A DNA stretch of 46,088 bases, taken from positions 1-46,088 of the forward strand of contig JABZLB010000022.1 of assembly GCA_015256945.1 (NCBI GenBank). The letters are read 5' to 3'. Shown one piece after another: positions 15,707-25,208 of this stretch. This stretch comes from Prevotellaceae bacterium. GTDB lineage: Bacteria > Bacteroidota > Bacteroidia > Bacteroidales > Bacteroidaceae. Both the position numbers and the translations under genes were made by a program. The first letter of the stretch is position 1. Every line of letters begins with the position of its first letter. The notes under the pieces are model-generated. The model was given only the letters and a program-made list of their open reading frames with translations. It did no database searches and was not told the DNA's origin.

Positions 15707-17746
15707 TTATTTTGGCAAATACTGTATTCCAAGCTCTTGTGCACGCTTCACATTGCGGTGTTGTATGCTCTTTTCTTTGTCAGCCTTCTGTTTTTTTAAG
15801 GCTTCAGGCTTTTGCTGATAGATGGGACGTGCCAGCGGATTCCATGTTAATGTGAGGTCCCACTTGGCTTTACATTCTATCTCGTCGGGATTATAGTAAA
15901 CCTCTTCGGGCTGAAGGCTGGTATCATAGTTGCCTGTATCCCACTTTTTATTGTTGTTGGCGTCGACAATAATGCGCATAAAGTATTTGCCGGGCTTAAG
16001 GTAATAGAACTCGGCCTGGCCGTTATCGGTGAACGATTGTTTTACAATCTTGCTCTGTCCGTCGAGCAACTGTGCTATGATATGCCTGCCCTGCATGCCG
16101 CTTATTGTCATGATAAGTGAGGCATAGGCATCTTCACCGCGCACCTTAAGCCCTTGTTTCAGTTTGCCCGACATCGTACCGTATATGGTTTCAAAGGCTG
16201 TACTGTCAGCTTCAAAACTGTATTCAGTGCCTGGTTTCCATGCAGCCTTAACCTGAAATTCCTCATTACTGATTCGCTTAAGTTCGTAAGGCTCTTTGTA
16301 CCACAGCGAATCGCCTGATGGATGTGAGAACAGTCGTACATGGTTTGTATCGACATCTTTCAGCGGCTCTTTCGCAACAATGCTTATATTCTGATCAGGA
16401 TCCATATCGCCCGATGGTGTAATCTCGAGCTTTAAAGGTTCTTCAGGCATCGTTGTTTCGTAGGGTTCGCCACGCTTTTTAAGCTTATCCTGCTTCTTTT
16501 TCCATTCGTCAAAGGCCTTTTGTTTGTCTTTTAAGCGTTTGGCATAAGGTACTTTTGCCAGCAGTGTTAGCGTGTCTTCCTGCTGCCGTAACACGCCCGT
16601 CGAGTCGCTAATATTCTGTGTAACCACCATCTTTAGTGTGTCCTGGTTCACCAATGCTGTATCGCGAAGCCAGTAGGTAACGGTATCTTTATGTGCTGAC
16701 GATTCAATGACGAAGGCATCTTTTGTATTGAAATTCAATCCTCTGACATTGGGAAGCACTGAGTCGCCATACGTATAGTAGAGCGTAAAATGGTTGGGTT
16801 CAGGCCGTTCGCTTTTGAGAAGGTGGCGGTCTGTCACAATTTCGTTGAAGGCTCGAAGGCATATATTGTCAGGCAAAAAGTGAGTATAGCTTACCTGTGC
16901 AATGCTTTCGATGTGTAAAGAATCGCGCCAAAGCGTATCCTGACGGACATCAGGACGGAACGACGGCTCAATAATGTCGTGGTTAAAAGCCAGCATTTCG
17001 CTGCGCTGATTGAAAGAATAGTTGCCGTCTGCATCCTGTAAGGCGTATACTCTGTACTTGCCAGGTGCTACGCCGCGGATGATAAAGTGTCCCCTTGAGT
17101 CAGTACGCGACACACGAAGCATGGGTTTTGTCTTGAAAGCCGTGTCGGAAAGGTCGGCATAAAGCCCCACAAGGATGCCCTTGACAGGCTCTAAATCGGC
17201 TGCCTGCACAACATATCCTGCTACCTCTAACGTATCAATATGGTTACCTGTTGAGAAGCTGTAAGTGAAGTTTCCCAGCGGATTGCCCTCGTTATTATCG
17301 CTTATGGCATTTGAAAAATCGATGGTGTAGGTGGTGTTGGGTTGGAGTTTGTCAATCAGTTTTACGTTAATACTCTTTCCCTCGCCTTTTATTTCGGGCA
17401 CCTCCAATTGTGGCGGCGATACTACAACATTTTGTGTAGGGTTGTCAATTTTGACAAATTCGTTGAAGTTGATGCGAATATTGCGTTTTGAAACATGGGT
17501 TGATTTCTCTGCCGGCATGGCGCCAACTACATGCGGTGGCGTTTCATCGTACCAGCCTCCATCGGGTGCTCCCATCTTGGCACACGAATAAAGCATGGGC
17601 GTGATAAGACATGCCATGAGCAAAGATAGCAATACAGGCAGTGAAATAACATCGTAACGAGCCTGCTGTTTCAATGTAAGGAGCATCTTTCGAGCCTTTC
17701 TCATTGCTTGCTTACCGTAATTTTTGTGTGTCTTCATCATGCTCAT
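15707..17746 (-). CDS. Ig-like (Big_5) outer-surface lipoprotein
   Basis: A 679-residue predicted lipoprotein. A hydrophobic stretch (about 33-54) ends in a lipobox (MLYSC, Cys55). The following SbsA/Big_5-type Ig-like domain begins at ETPPHVVGAMPAEKSTHVS and continues through LQPNTTYTIDFSNAISDNNEGN. A prealbumin-like domain (GYVVQAADLEPVKGILVG) and further beta-rich segments come next. A charged Lys-rich linker lies at about 420-445. The N-terminus before the signal is long and basic, so a start at Met21 is possible. It is expected to be exported and lipidated, and lgt lies elsewhere in this window. The function of this widespread Bacteroidetes family is unknown to me. It sits between GH3 and DUF3108 genes. 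Confidence 0.82.
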   Translation of the reverse strand: MSMMKTHKNYGKQAMRKARKMLLTLKQQARYDVISLPVLLSLLMACLITPMLYSCAKMGAPDGGWYDETPPHVVGAMPAEKSTHVSKRNIRINFNEFVKIDNPTQNVVVSPPQLEVPEIKGEGKSINVKLIDKLQPNTTYTIDFSNAISDNNEGNPLGNFTYSFSTGNHIDTLEVAGYVVQAADLEPVKGILVGLYADLSDTAFKTKPMLRVSRTDSRGHFIIRGVAPGKYRVYALQDADGNYSFNQRSEMLAFNHDIIEPSFRPDVRQDTLWRDSLHIESIAQVSYTHFLPDNICLRAFNEIVTDRHLLKSERPEPNHFTLYYTYGDSVLPNVRGLNFNTKDAFVIESSAHKDTVTYWLRDTALVNQDTLKMVVTQNISDSTGVLRQQEDTLTLLAKVPYAKRLKDKQKAFDEWKKKQDKLKKRGEPYETTMPEEPLKLEITPSGDMDPDQNISIVAKEPLKDVDTNHVRLFSHPSGDSLWYKEPYELKRISNEEFQVKAAWKPGTEYSFEADSTAFETIYGTMSGKLKQGLKVRGEDAYASLIMTISGMQGRHIIAQLLDGQSKIVKQSFTDNGQAEFYYLKPGKYFMRIIVDANNNKKWDTGNYDTSLQPEEVYYNPDEIECKAKWDLTLTWNPLARPIYQQKPEALKKQKADKEKSIQHRNVKRAQELGIQYLPK

Positions 17747-17818
17747 TGACTTTATTTATTGTCGTTGCCAGCTGCTCTTAAAAGCCTCAGACTATTTAAT
17801 ATCCCTAATAAACCACGC

Positions 17819-17868
17819 GACTTTTTAACCTTTTACTCTTTTACTTTTTTATTTTTTTACTCTTGATT
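17819..17868. repeat. Pyrimidine-rich low-complexity tract at the GH3 gene end
   Basis: Runs of TTTTA, CTTTT and TTTTTAC abut and overlap the 3' end of the GH3 gene. The wording, for example TTTTACTTTTTTATTTTTTTAC, recurs inside the tandem repeat after polA at about 43185-43206. Confidence 0.6.
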
Positions 17869-19368
17869 CAGTTCCAACAGCTCATCCATATTCTTGCGCG
17901 AGTTGCTCAACCGCGGTATCTTGTGCTGTCCTCCAAGCTGTCCTTTTTGCTTCAACCAGTCGTTAAACAGTCCTGTACGCGCTTTTACCACCTCTAATTT
18001 CTGTAAGGTTGTATCGTGCGAGCGCTTGGCTTCGTAGTCGGAATTAATTTGCTGGAGCTTACGATCGAGGCAGTCAGCAAACTTCTGAAAGTTGTCAGGG
18101 TCTTGCGAAAATTCAATTAACCACTGGTGACGACATTTGGCATTCTCGTCCATATACACGGGAGCAGCTGTATATTCCAGCACCTGGGCACCCGTTTGCT
18201 GGCAGGCATAGGCCAGCCCCTTTTCGGCATTGTCCATGATTAACTCCTCACCGAAGGCGTTAATAAAGTATTTTGTGCGGCCCGTAATGACGAATTTATA
18301 TGGTTTTTTCGATGTAAACATCACGGTATCGCCTATCATATACCGCCATAATCCGCACGATGTGGTGATAACCATAGCGTAGTTACGGCCTGTCTCAACG
18401 CCCTCGAGCGGTACAACCGTCGGGCTTTCGGCATTTATTTCCTCTAATGGAATAAACTCGTAGAAAACGCCATAGTCGAGCATCAGCAGCATAGAGCTGT
18501 CATTAGGATTGTCCTGAATACCAAAGAAACCCTCAGAAGCATTGTACGTTTCCATATAATGCATGCCGGCTGAAGGTATTAATTCTTCATACTGCTTGCG
18601 GTAAGGTCCGAACGATATGCCTCCATGGAAGAATACTTCCAGATTGGGCCACACTTCGTTAATGTGCTTTTTGCCCGACAATTCCATCACTTTCACCAAC
18701 ACACTCAGCATCCAGGAGGGTACCCCTGACAGGTTAGTGACGTTGGCATTCAGACATTCTTGTGCTATGCGTTCGCGCTTAAGCTCGAAGTCGGACAGCA
18801 GTGCCGTCTGCTTTTTAGGCACTCGAAACAGGTTGGCTATGGGGTTAATGTTTTCGATTAATATCGCACTGAGGTCGCCAACCAGCGAGCCTTCCACGTT
18901 GTAATTGGGCGAATGGCTGCCACCCAGAATCAGCGACTTGCCGTCGAACAGACGGCTTTGCGGGTTGTTACGCAGATAAAGGGCAACCACGTCTGCCCCA
19001 CCCTTATAATGAATATTGTGTAATCCGGCGTTCGATACGGGGATAAACTTCGACTTGTCGTTCGTTGTTCCCGACGATTTAGCAAACCATTTTACCAATC
19101 CCGGCCAGAGAACGTTCTCCTCTCCGTGCCGCATGCGGTCAATATCAACCTTTAATTCTTCGTAGGTATTGATGGGAACACCTTTTGAAAAGTCGGTGTA
19201 AGTGCTTATTCCACTGAATAAATGACTACGGCCATACTCGGTATCACGGCCTTTGCCCAGAAGATATTTCAACACGTTTTGTTGAATAGCCTCAGGGTTG
19301 GTATAGTGCTTGTCCAGCTCTTTCTGTCTGGAAGAGAACAGCTTGTTTGCTATTTTTGTTAAGCCCAT
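17857..19368 (-). CDS. GH3 auxin-responsive-promoter family acyl-acid amido synthetase
   Basis: A 503-residue member of the GH3 family, ANL-type enzymes that adenylate a carboxylic acid and, in plants, join it to an amino acid. The ATP-binding motif is SSGTTNDKSK (98-107). Later blocks include YMETYNASEGFFGIQ and the C-terminal YMIGDTVMF and TGRTKYFINAFGEEL, all of the GH3 type. There is no signal peptide. The start is the ATG at 19368; the frame opens at 19386 with an extra upstream ATG. Its bacterial substrate is not known to me. It leads a co-directional set with the Ig-like lipoprotein and DUF3108 genes, which gives no clear functional clue. Confidence 0.88.
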   Translation of the reverse strand: MGLTKIANKLFSSRQKELDKHYTNPEAIQQNVLKYLLGKGRDTEYGRSHLFSGISTYTDFSKGVPINTYEELKVDIDRMRHGEENVLWPGLVKWFAKSSGTTNDKSKFIPVSNAGLHNIHYKGGADVVALYLRNNPQSRLFDGKSLILGGSHSPNYNVEGSLVGDLSAILIENINPIANLFRVPKKQTALLSDFELKRERIAQECLNANVTNLSGVPSWMLSVLVKVMELSGKKHINEVWPNLEVFFHGGISFGPYRKQYEELIPSAGMHYMETYNASEGFFGIQDNPNDSSMLLMLDYGVFYEFIPLEEINAESPTVVPLEGVETGRNYAMVITTSCGLWRYMIGDTVMFTSKKPYKFVITGRTKYFINAFGEELIMDNAEKGLAYACQQTGAQVLEYTAAPVYMDENAKCRHQWLIEFSQDPDNFQKFADCLDRKLQQINSDYEAKRSHDTTLQKLEVVKARTGLFNDWLKQKGQLGGQHKIPRLSNSRKNMDELLELNQE

Positions 19369-19625
19369 AACGGTGCAATATATCAATTTAAAGGTACAAA
19401 ATTACCCTAAAAACTTGAGAATGAAAGCTTTTTTAGCATTTTTAATAGCGTAGGCTGGTATGATGGTGGGTAATATATCATGGCATTGCAGTATGAGAAA
19501 GATGCGGAATACAGCTTTATTTTACGGGTGGTATAATGGTATACGATATAAATCGTATGGTTTTACATGGTAATGCTGCGGGCTTTGTTTTATACTATTG
19601 TTCGTTTTACGGCAATATGTTTGTT

Positions 19626-19711
19626 GTTCGGCGGCCGCCAGCAGCGCTGTTGACGGCCGTCACACCCGTTGTTCGACGATCGCCGTACGCGCTGCTGGCG
19701 GCCGTCGTACA
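19626..19711. repeat. GC-rich 86-bp inverted-repeat element, copy B
   Basis: Lies in the 595-bp gap between ispG and the GH3 gene. Terminal arms GGCCGCCAGCAGCGC (19633-19647) and GCGCTGCTGGCGGCC (19689-19703) pair perfectly. Its centre shares a 23-bp identical block with copy C (19657-19679 against 42700-42722). The rest of this gap holds a small palindrome (19541-19558, ATACGAT/ATCGTAT) and TTTTAC words 44 bp apart at 19561 and 19605, but no gene that I can support. Confidence 0.85.
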
Positions 19712-19889
19712 ATGATAAATACGATGCAAACTCAAAGTCTTTACCTGACAATGGTGTTGCAAGAAGGGCGTAAGGGTTTGACAAAAAGGGTACACTTGTA
19801 TTGATTTATTGCTCTCGGGCATGCAGAATGCTTCCCGCACATGATGAACATGGCGATAAATGGTTGAGTAATTGTATTTTAAATGTGAT

Positions 19890-19939
19890 GTAAAACAAAA
19901 TGCCAGCCGGCAGGTATGGCGTTACCTTCCAGCTGGCAT
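19890..19939 (-). terminator. Terminator of the ispG operon
   Basis: Stem ATGCCAGC (19900-19907) / GCTGGCAT (19932-19939), extended inward by near-complementary bases. The minus strand continues as TTTTGTTTTA. It lies 25 bp past the ispG stop. Confidence 0.85.
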
Positions 19940-19963
19940 GGCATGCTTAATGTATAGCAATAT

Positions 19964-21844
19964 TTATTTTTTTCCGTTGGCTCTGTCGGCTCTTATCAGT
20001 CGGAGCAGATGCTCAACGGCATCAGCTTCAGGCAGATTTTTCTCTACACACTCCTTACCACGGTAGAGCGATATGTGGCCAGGGCCGGCCCCTACATACC
20101 CATAGTCGGCGTCAGCCATCTCACCAGGTCCGTTCACTATGCAGCCCATGATTCCTATTTTAAGCCCTTTCAGGTCGGAAGTAGCCTCACGAATCTTCTT
20201 GATGGTGTCGCGCAAGTCGTATAAAGTACGTCCACATCCCGGGCAGCTTATGTACTCGGTCTTCGACGTTCTGAGCCTGCCCGCCTGCAGAATACCAAAG
20301 GCGGTCGACTCAATATCATCGTAACTGGTCTGCCCTTCGTTCATTAACCAGATGCCGTCAGTAAGTCCGTCCATCATGAGAGCACCCATATCGGCTGCCG
20401 ACTGCAGCTGGAACTCTTCCCTGTCGTTAAGTTTATACATCTGTGCAAAGACGACGGGATTCTGTACTCCTGCCGTCATCATTTCATGAACCAAGGCCCG
20501 CTGGTCGCCCAAACGGTTCTGGTGATTGCTCATGCACACCACTACAATTTCGGGATGAGCCTTCAGACAGGCGATATATTCATCGGCAGGAGTGCCGAAT
20601 TGCAGCACAACGAACTTCAGCTTTGCCTGTACAGCCCCTGTGAAAGGCATGGCATGGGCTGGGAAGATGGGGAATATTTGCTCGTCGTTGCCTTGTAATG
20701 CCTTTAATTTACCGCTTTGACGGAGGTCGGCATACACGTTAAAATCGACGATATACCGCTGCCCCCTCATCAGCTTTTCAGGTACATTGGCCCCTGTGTA
20801 GATATAATCGGCCTTTGTCTTTTCAGGCAAAAGGCCGTCTTTTGGCATCGTTGTGATGACTATGGGAACGGCTTTTCCTCCAATGTTGCCAACGGCATGT
20901 GTATGCCTTCGCTCCGGATGGAGCCAGTCGAAACCTCCGTAAGCTTCGCCGGGGATGAAGAGATGGGCAGCCTTCCGGCCAATATAGTCGACGAGATGGC
21001 GTGCAACAGGTATTTCCTCTTCAGGCTCTTCGCTGAGTGATACGCGAATGGTGTCGCCTATTCCATCGGCAAGAAGCGCACCAATTCCCACCGCACTCTT
21101 GATGCGTCCGTCCTCTCCTTCTCCTGCCTCGGTGACGCCAAGGTGGAGCGGATAGCTCATATTCTCCTCCTCCATCTTGCTGACAAGCAGGCGCACGGCA
21201 CGCACCATCACTACCGTATTGCTCGATTTGATGGAGATTACAACGTCTGAAAAGTCTTGCTTTTTGCAGATTCGGAGAAACTCCAGGCAGCTTTCGACAA
21301 TGCCTTCAGGGGTATCACCGTAGCGGTTGCGGATGCGATCGGACAGCGATCCGTGGTTAACACCTATGCGAATAGCCCTGTGATGTTCCTTACAGATATT
21401 GAGAAAGGGCACAAATCGCTCCTCAATTTTCTGCAGTTCCTGTGCATATTCCTCGTCGGTATAATCGTGCTTGATGAAGCGCCGCGCCGGATCGACATAG
21501 TTTCCGGGGTTAATTCGTACCTTCTCGGCGTAGAGAGCGGCGACGTCTGCCACGTTAGGGTTGAAATGAACATCAGCTACAAGCGGTGTCGAAAAGCCGT
21601 CATTGCGAATACCTGCGCTAATATTCTTCAGGTTTTCAGCCTCTCTTATTCCCTGCGTTGTGAGCCTGACGAGTTCGCCTCCTGCCTTAACGATACGTTC
21701 GGCCTGCGCTACACAAGCCTCGGTATCGTTGGTATTGGTGGTTGTCATCGACTGTATACGCACTGGGTTTTCACCGCTAATGGCGATACTTCCCACGTGC
21801 GTTTCTGATGTTTTGCGTCGCTGATAGTTAAATAAATCAATCAT
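19964..21844 (-). CDS. ispG: 4-hydroxy-3-methylbut-2-en-1-yl diphosphate synthase, long form
   Basis: The penultimate enzyme of the MEP isoprenoid pathway; reductively opens MEcPP to HMBPP with a 4Fe-4S cluster. At 626 residues it is the three-domain form of Bacteroidetes, Chlamydiae and plants, with an extra domain between the TIM barrel (about 1-280) and the C-terminal cluster domain. Cluster ligands are Cys534 and Cys537 (CPGCGRTLYDL) and Cys568 (GIMGCIVNGPGEM). The N-terminus has IAISGENPVRIQSMTTTNT, the conserved substrate-site block. It is 102 bp behind purE on the same strand and appears to be the last gene of the rpoN-PAP2-purE-ispG run, ending in an intrinsic terminator. Confidence 0.96.
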   Translation of the reverse strand: MIDLFNYQRRKTSETHVGSIAISGENPVRIQSMTTTNTNDTEACVAQAERIVKAGGELVRLTTQGIREAENLKNISAGIRNDGFSTPLVADVHFNPNVADVAALYAEKVRINPGNYVDPARRFIKHDYTDEEYAQELQKIEERFVPFLNICKEHHRAIRIGVNHGSLSDRIRNRYGDTPEGIVESCLEFLRICKKQDFSDVVISIKSSNTVVMVRAVRLLVSKMEEENMSYPLHLGVTEAGEGEDGRIKSAVGIGALLADGIGDTIRVSLSEEPEEEIPVARHLVDYIGRKAAHLFIPGEAYGGFDWLHPERRHTHAVGNIGGKAVPIVITTMPKDGLLPEKTKADYIYTGANVPEKLMRGQRYIVDFNVYADLRQSGKLKALQGNDEQIFPIFPAHAMPFTGAVQAKLKFVVLQFGTPADEYIACLKAHPEIVVVCMSNHQNRLGDQRALVHEMMTAGVQNPVVFAQMYKLNDREEFQLQSAADMGALMMDGLTDGIWLMNEGQTSYDDIESTAFGILQAGRLRTSKTEYISCPGCGRTLYDLRDTIKKIREATSDLKGLKIGIMGCIVNGPGEMADADYGYVGAGPGHISLYRGKECVEKNLPEADAVEHLLRLIRADRANGKK

Positions 21845-21946
21845 ATTTTACGGTCTAACTGGTCTTCCCCTGATGTTTTTACAGACGTTTACAATGGTGA
21901 ATACGCTGTCATGTCATTGCAAAATCACTTTTCGGGAAGTTGTTTT

Positions 21947-22453
21947 TCAGCATTTATATTTATAGTCGCTGATGCCTTCCAGCTCTTTATTGGCTTTTTC
22001 TATCTTCTTTCCCAAGCCTGCTTTCCATGCGTCTACCTTTGCAGCGATGTCCTCATCAGCAAGAGCCATCATCTCAGCAGCCAGTATTGCCGCGTTCTGT
22101 GCGGCGTTAACACCTACCGTTGCAACAGGTATGCCTGGAGGCATCTGTATGATTGAGAGCATGGCATCGAGGCCGTCGAGCATACCTTTAATTGGAACAC
22201 CGATGACAGGTAATGGTGTTGAGGCTGCAATTACACCGGGAAGAGCGGCCGACATGCCGGCTCCGGCAATGATGATTCTGATGCCACGGCCTTTGGCTTG
22301 CTTTGCAAAGGTTTCTACTGCATCGGGTGTACGGTGGGCCGAAAGGGCGTTAACCTCGAATGGTATCTGCTGTTCTTCTAACCATTTGCAAGCTTTTTCC
22401 ATAACGGGAAGGTCGCTTGTTGACCCCATAATAATGCTAACTAAGGGTTTCAT
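21947..22453 (-). CDS. purE: N5-carboxyaminoimidazole ribonucleotide mutase
   Basis: Class I PurE, which isomerises N5-CAIR to CAIR in purine synthesis, as an octamer in the cytoplasm. The 168-residue length is standard. The N-terminal SIIMGSTSDLPVM carries the conserved substrate-binding Ser-Asp pair, SAHRTPDAV the catalytic histidine, and IAGAGMSAALPGVIA the nucleotide-binding loop. It sits between a PAP2-like gene (152 bp upstream, with an AT-rich hairpin between) and ispG. There is no functional link to these neighbours beyond housekeeping. Confidence 0.96.
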   Translation of the reverse strand: MKPLVSIIMGSTSDLPVMEKACKWLEEQQIPFEVNALSAHRTPDAVETFAKQAKGRGIRIIIAGAGMSAALPGVIAASTPLPVIGVPIKGMLDGLDAMLSIIQMPPGIPVATVGVNAAQNAAILAAEMMALADEDIAAKVDAWKAGLGKKIEKANKELEGISDYKYKC

Positions 22454-22516
22454 GTGCTTGAATATTGTTGAAAGTTGTATATAAAGATGTTGAAATATAA
22501 TAATAAGGCCGTTCTG

Positions 22517-22541
22517 TTTTTATCATTATGGATGATAAAAA
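22517..22541. terminator. AT-rich hairpin between the PAP2-like gene and purE
   Basis: Perfect 10-bp arms TTTTTATCAT/ATGATAAAAA around a 5-nt loop. Flanking T and A runs make it a possible weak bidirectional terminator or processing site within the operon. Confidence 0.45.
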
Positions 22542-22605
22542 TTATAGTAACGTACAGCCGGTATGATAAAAAAGAACAACTGGTTTAATCATTACGGAGT
22601 TACCA

Positions 22606-23217
22606 TTAAATAATCATATAGAAGCTTATAACGGCTCCAACAAGGAAGCCTGTGCAAACTTGTGATAGGCTGTGCTGGCGTAATATCATGCGTGAACTGC
22701 CTACCATGCCAGCGATAATTAAAATAATGCAGAACCACCACAGTGGATTGAAGGTGAATAATATGGAGAAAGCCATCAATGCTCCGGCGAAACCGCCGAT
22801 GGCTGCCGTATGAGTGGAGATCTTCCACCATACATTTATAATGGCACATACAACCTGAATGACAAGTGCTGCCACGAGAATGTTCGACATGAACCGGGGT
22901 ATTCGCTGTGAGTTCATGAGATAATAACATGCAAAATAGCAGACAATGGCAATAATATAAGGTATCATTCGCCGTTCGCGTATGCCGAGTTGGGAAAGTG
23001 TCCAGCCCTGATAGTGCCGGTAAATACGTATGAGAAGAGTGGGCAAAAGAATGGTAAATATATAAACGGTAAGCAGAATAGCTGTCTTATACTGCCATGG
23101 GAGCAGGCTCATATAGCTAAAAGTGAACAGCGCCGCCAGCCCTACGAGCGGAAGATAAAACGGTGTAAACACCATGCTTATGGTGCGTGCTGCCAGTATT
23201 ATTTGCTTTTCTTTCAT
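22606..23217 (-). CDS. PAP2-like integral membrane protein
   Basis: A 203-residue protein with about six hydrophobic segments and no signal sequence beyond the first of them. Two regions resemble PAP2 superfamily motifs: KISTHTAAIGG in place of PSGH, and GSSRMILRQHSLSQVCTGFLVG resembling SRX5HX3D but with Gln where the aspartate is expected. It may be a lipid phosphatase variant or an inactive relative. It starts 44 bp after rpoN and precedes purE by 152 bp, which suggests co-transcription. I do not recognise a specific substrate. Confidence 0.7.
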   Translation of the reverse strand: MKEKQIILAARTISMVFTPFYLPLVGLAALFTFSYMSLLPWQYKTAILLTVYIFTILLPTLLIRIYRHYQGWTLSQLGIRERRMIPYIIAIVCYFACYYLMNSQRIPRFMSNILVAALVIQVVCAIINVWWKISTHTAAIGGFAGALMAFSILFTFNPLWWFCIILIIAGMVGSSRMILRQHSLSQVCTGFLVGAVISFYMII

Positions 23218-23261
23218 TATTTATAATCCTTAACTGCCTGTTATTCTGCCTCTTTGTCGAA

Positions 23262-24770
23262 TCAGTTTTTTCGTAAACGTGCAACAGGAATATCCATTTG
23301 TTCACGATATTTTGCCACGGTGCGTCGTGCAATAGGGAATCCGCGTTGTTTCATTTCTGCGGCAAGTGCATCGTCGCTCAGCGGTTTCAGCTTGTTTTCG
23401 TGTTGTACAAGGTCTTTTAAAGCGAGCTTAATCTTGCGCGTTGACATCTCTTCGCCGTCCTTTGTAACATATCCATCGGTGAAGAAAAAGCGCAAAGGGA
23501 AGGTTCCCCAGCGCGTTTGGGCATACTTCATATTGCTTACACGCGATATGGTTGAGATGTCGAGGCCTGTCTTTTCTGCAATATCTTTCAATATCATAGG
23601 TTTTAAATCGGCCTCATCACCACCTGTAAAGAACTTCTTCTGCCAGTTGATAATTGCCTTCATGGTGAGGAAAAGGGTTTGCCTTCGCTGCTTTATGGCA
23701 TCGATATAGCCCTGTGCTTTCTCAACCTTTTCCCTGGCATACAATAACGCTTCTTTCTCCTGGCGGTTCATGTTTGCACGATTTGTGCGGTAGGTATCGA
23801 CCATTTCGGAGAAAGCCGGCGATATTTTCAAATCAGGAATACGTCCATGACTGATGGTAAATGTGACGTTTCCCTCATCGTCTGTGTCAACAATGAAGTC
23901 GGGAGTTATCTGTTGAAGGCTCCTTCCTTGCGTCTCACCGAGTGATGATCCCGGCTTAGGGTTGAGCTTTTTAATCTCTTTTTGTATTACTTCTGCCTGC
24001 TCTGGGCTGAGCTGCATCGACTGAATGATTTTGCCCCAGTGCTTTTTTGTAAACTCATCAAAATGGTCCTTGATGACCTTTTCCATCATATTGCGCAAAG
24101 GTCCTGCGGGTTTTCGTGCAATCTGCAGCAACAGACATTCTTGCAAATTACGTGCTCCTATACCTGCCGGATCAAAAGTTTGCAGGCGCTTTAATACCGT
24201 CTCAATCTCGCTTTCAGGCACATCTGTATTGTGATATATGGCCAGTTCGTCGGCAATATCTCCCAGATTCTTTCGCAAAAGACCGTCATTATCCAGCGAG
24301 CCTATGAGGTATTCCATGATATTACGCTGTGTATCGGTAAGCTCAATCTCGCCCATTTGCTCCTTCAGCTTGTCGTAGAACGATGTGGTGTCGCCCCATA
24401 CTGTTTCTTCATAATCCGCATCAGGGTTGTTCGCTGAAGCGATATGACTCTCTGGTGATGGCAGTTCGTCGTCGCTTCCTAAGCTTTCAAGGGCGTTGTC
24501 AAGCGCCTCTTCACGTTCCTCGCGCTCTGTTTTCTCTTCGTAAATATCCTCATCATGATCAACATTATCTTCGGCAGCATCGTTGTTCTCCATCATATCG
24601 GGATCATCTCGCTGCTCTTCGAGAGCCGGGTTATCGTCGAGTTCGGCATTAATATTCTGCTCAAGCTCGGTCAGAGGCATCTCTAAAAGCTTCACCTGAA
24701 GCATTTGTTGTTGCGACAAGCGTTGCTGTTGAACCTGCTGTTGCTGTTGTGTCTGTGTGAGTTTTTGCAT
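23262..24770 (-). CDS. rpoN: RNA polymerase sigma-54 factor
   Basis: Sigma-54, which directs polymerase to -24/-12 promoters and needs AAA+ activators. From the ATG at 24770 the product is 502 residues. Region I is glutamine-rich (QKLTQTQQQQQ and LSQQQMLQVKLLEMP), followed by an acidic region II (about 45-110), the core-binding region, the HTH (KTGLDISTISRVSNMKYAQ) and the RpoN box (ARRTVAKYREQMDIP) near the C-terminus. The frame extends upstream to 24800, but the preferred ATG begins the family-typical sequence. It starts the rpoN-PAP2-purE-ispG series. No sigma-54 activator gene lies in the window. Confidence 0.95.
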   Translation of the reverse strand: MQKLTQTQQQQQVQQQRLSQQQMLQVKLLEMPLTELEQNINAELDDNPALEEQRDDPDMMENNDAAEDNVDHDEDIYEEKTEREEREEALDNALESLGSDDELPSPESHIASANNPDADYEETVWGDTTSFYDKLKEQMGEIELTDTQRNIMEYLIGSLDNDGLLRKNLGDIADELAIYHNTDVPESEIETVLKRLQTFDPAGIGARNLQECLLLQIARKPAGPLRNMMEKVIKDHFDEFTKKHWGKIIQSMQLSPEQAEVIQKEIKKLNPKPGSSLGETQGRSLQQITPDFIVDTDDEGNVTFTISHGRIPDLKISPAFSEMVDTYRTNRANMNRQEKEALLYAREKVEKAQGYIDAIKQRRQTLFLTMKAIINWQKKFFTGGDEADLKPMILKDIAEKTGLDISTISRVSNMKYAQTRWGTFPLRFFFTDGYVTKDGEEMSTRKIKLALKDLVQHENKLKPLSDDALAAEMKQRGFPIARRTVAKYREQMDIPVARLRKN

Positions 24771-25208
24771 ATTATTTACAGTAATCTCTTTGCTGTACAA
24801 CCAGTGCTGTGAGCTTTTCGGGAGTGTTATTGCCGAGGCTTTTCCATACCTGTATGCAGATAACGGCGAATGGCAATGATGTTGTGTTATCCAGATGCTG
24901 TATGACCTACTATGAATTTAGGCTGGCAACGCACTACTGACAGCGTCTCATCATATCGGTAACCTTGTACAGAACCGATTAGACAAGCAAAGCCAGGACT
25001 GTTATTTTAGATGCCACTGCCTGTGCAACAGCCTGTATTCGTCATGTCATAGCGTATGTTTTGCCATAACTTAACCTTTTATATTGCACAAAGGCAAAGT
25101 TATTAAATATTTCGTAAACGGCGTTTCTTTGTTTCGAAAATGTTGTAACAAAAGAGCGCAGCCCCCTCAGGGTTGCGCTCTTTATAAAGGCAGGTTTTGA
25201 CAATGCTG
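24771..25208. other. 438-bp gap between rpoN and the S9 peptidase gene
   Basis: Holds the terminator of the S9 peptidase gene (25146-25183). A TAACTTTG box on the minus strand (plus CAAAGTTA, 25095-25102) could start the rpoN transcript with a leader of about 320 nt. In that leader a six-codon frame (MAKHTL) begins near 25061. No longer open frame or strong hairpin is convincing in the remaining part. Confidence 0.5.
25146..25183 (-). terminator. Terminator of the S9 peptidase gene
   Basis: Perfect 10-bp stem AAAGAGCGCA (25151-25160) / TGCGCTCTTT (25174-25183), extended by GCCC/GGGT. On the minus strand it runs into TTTTGTT, 26 bp past the stop codon. Confidence 0.88.

Noticed and set aside
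21972..22484. A 170-residue plus-strand open frame
   Set aside because: It is antisense to purE, which is intact and full length; no signal for expression was seen.
22606..23217. Active classical PAP2 phosphatase
   Set aside because: The PSGH and SRX5HX3D motifs are altered (STH, Gln for Asp), so only a PAP2-like membrane protein is claimed.
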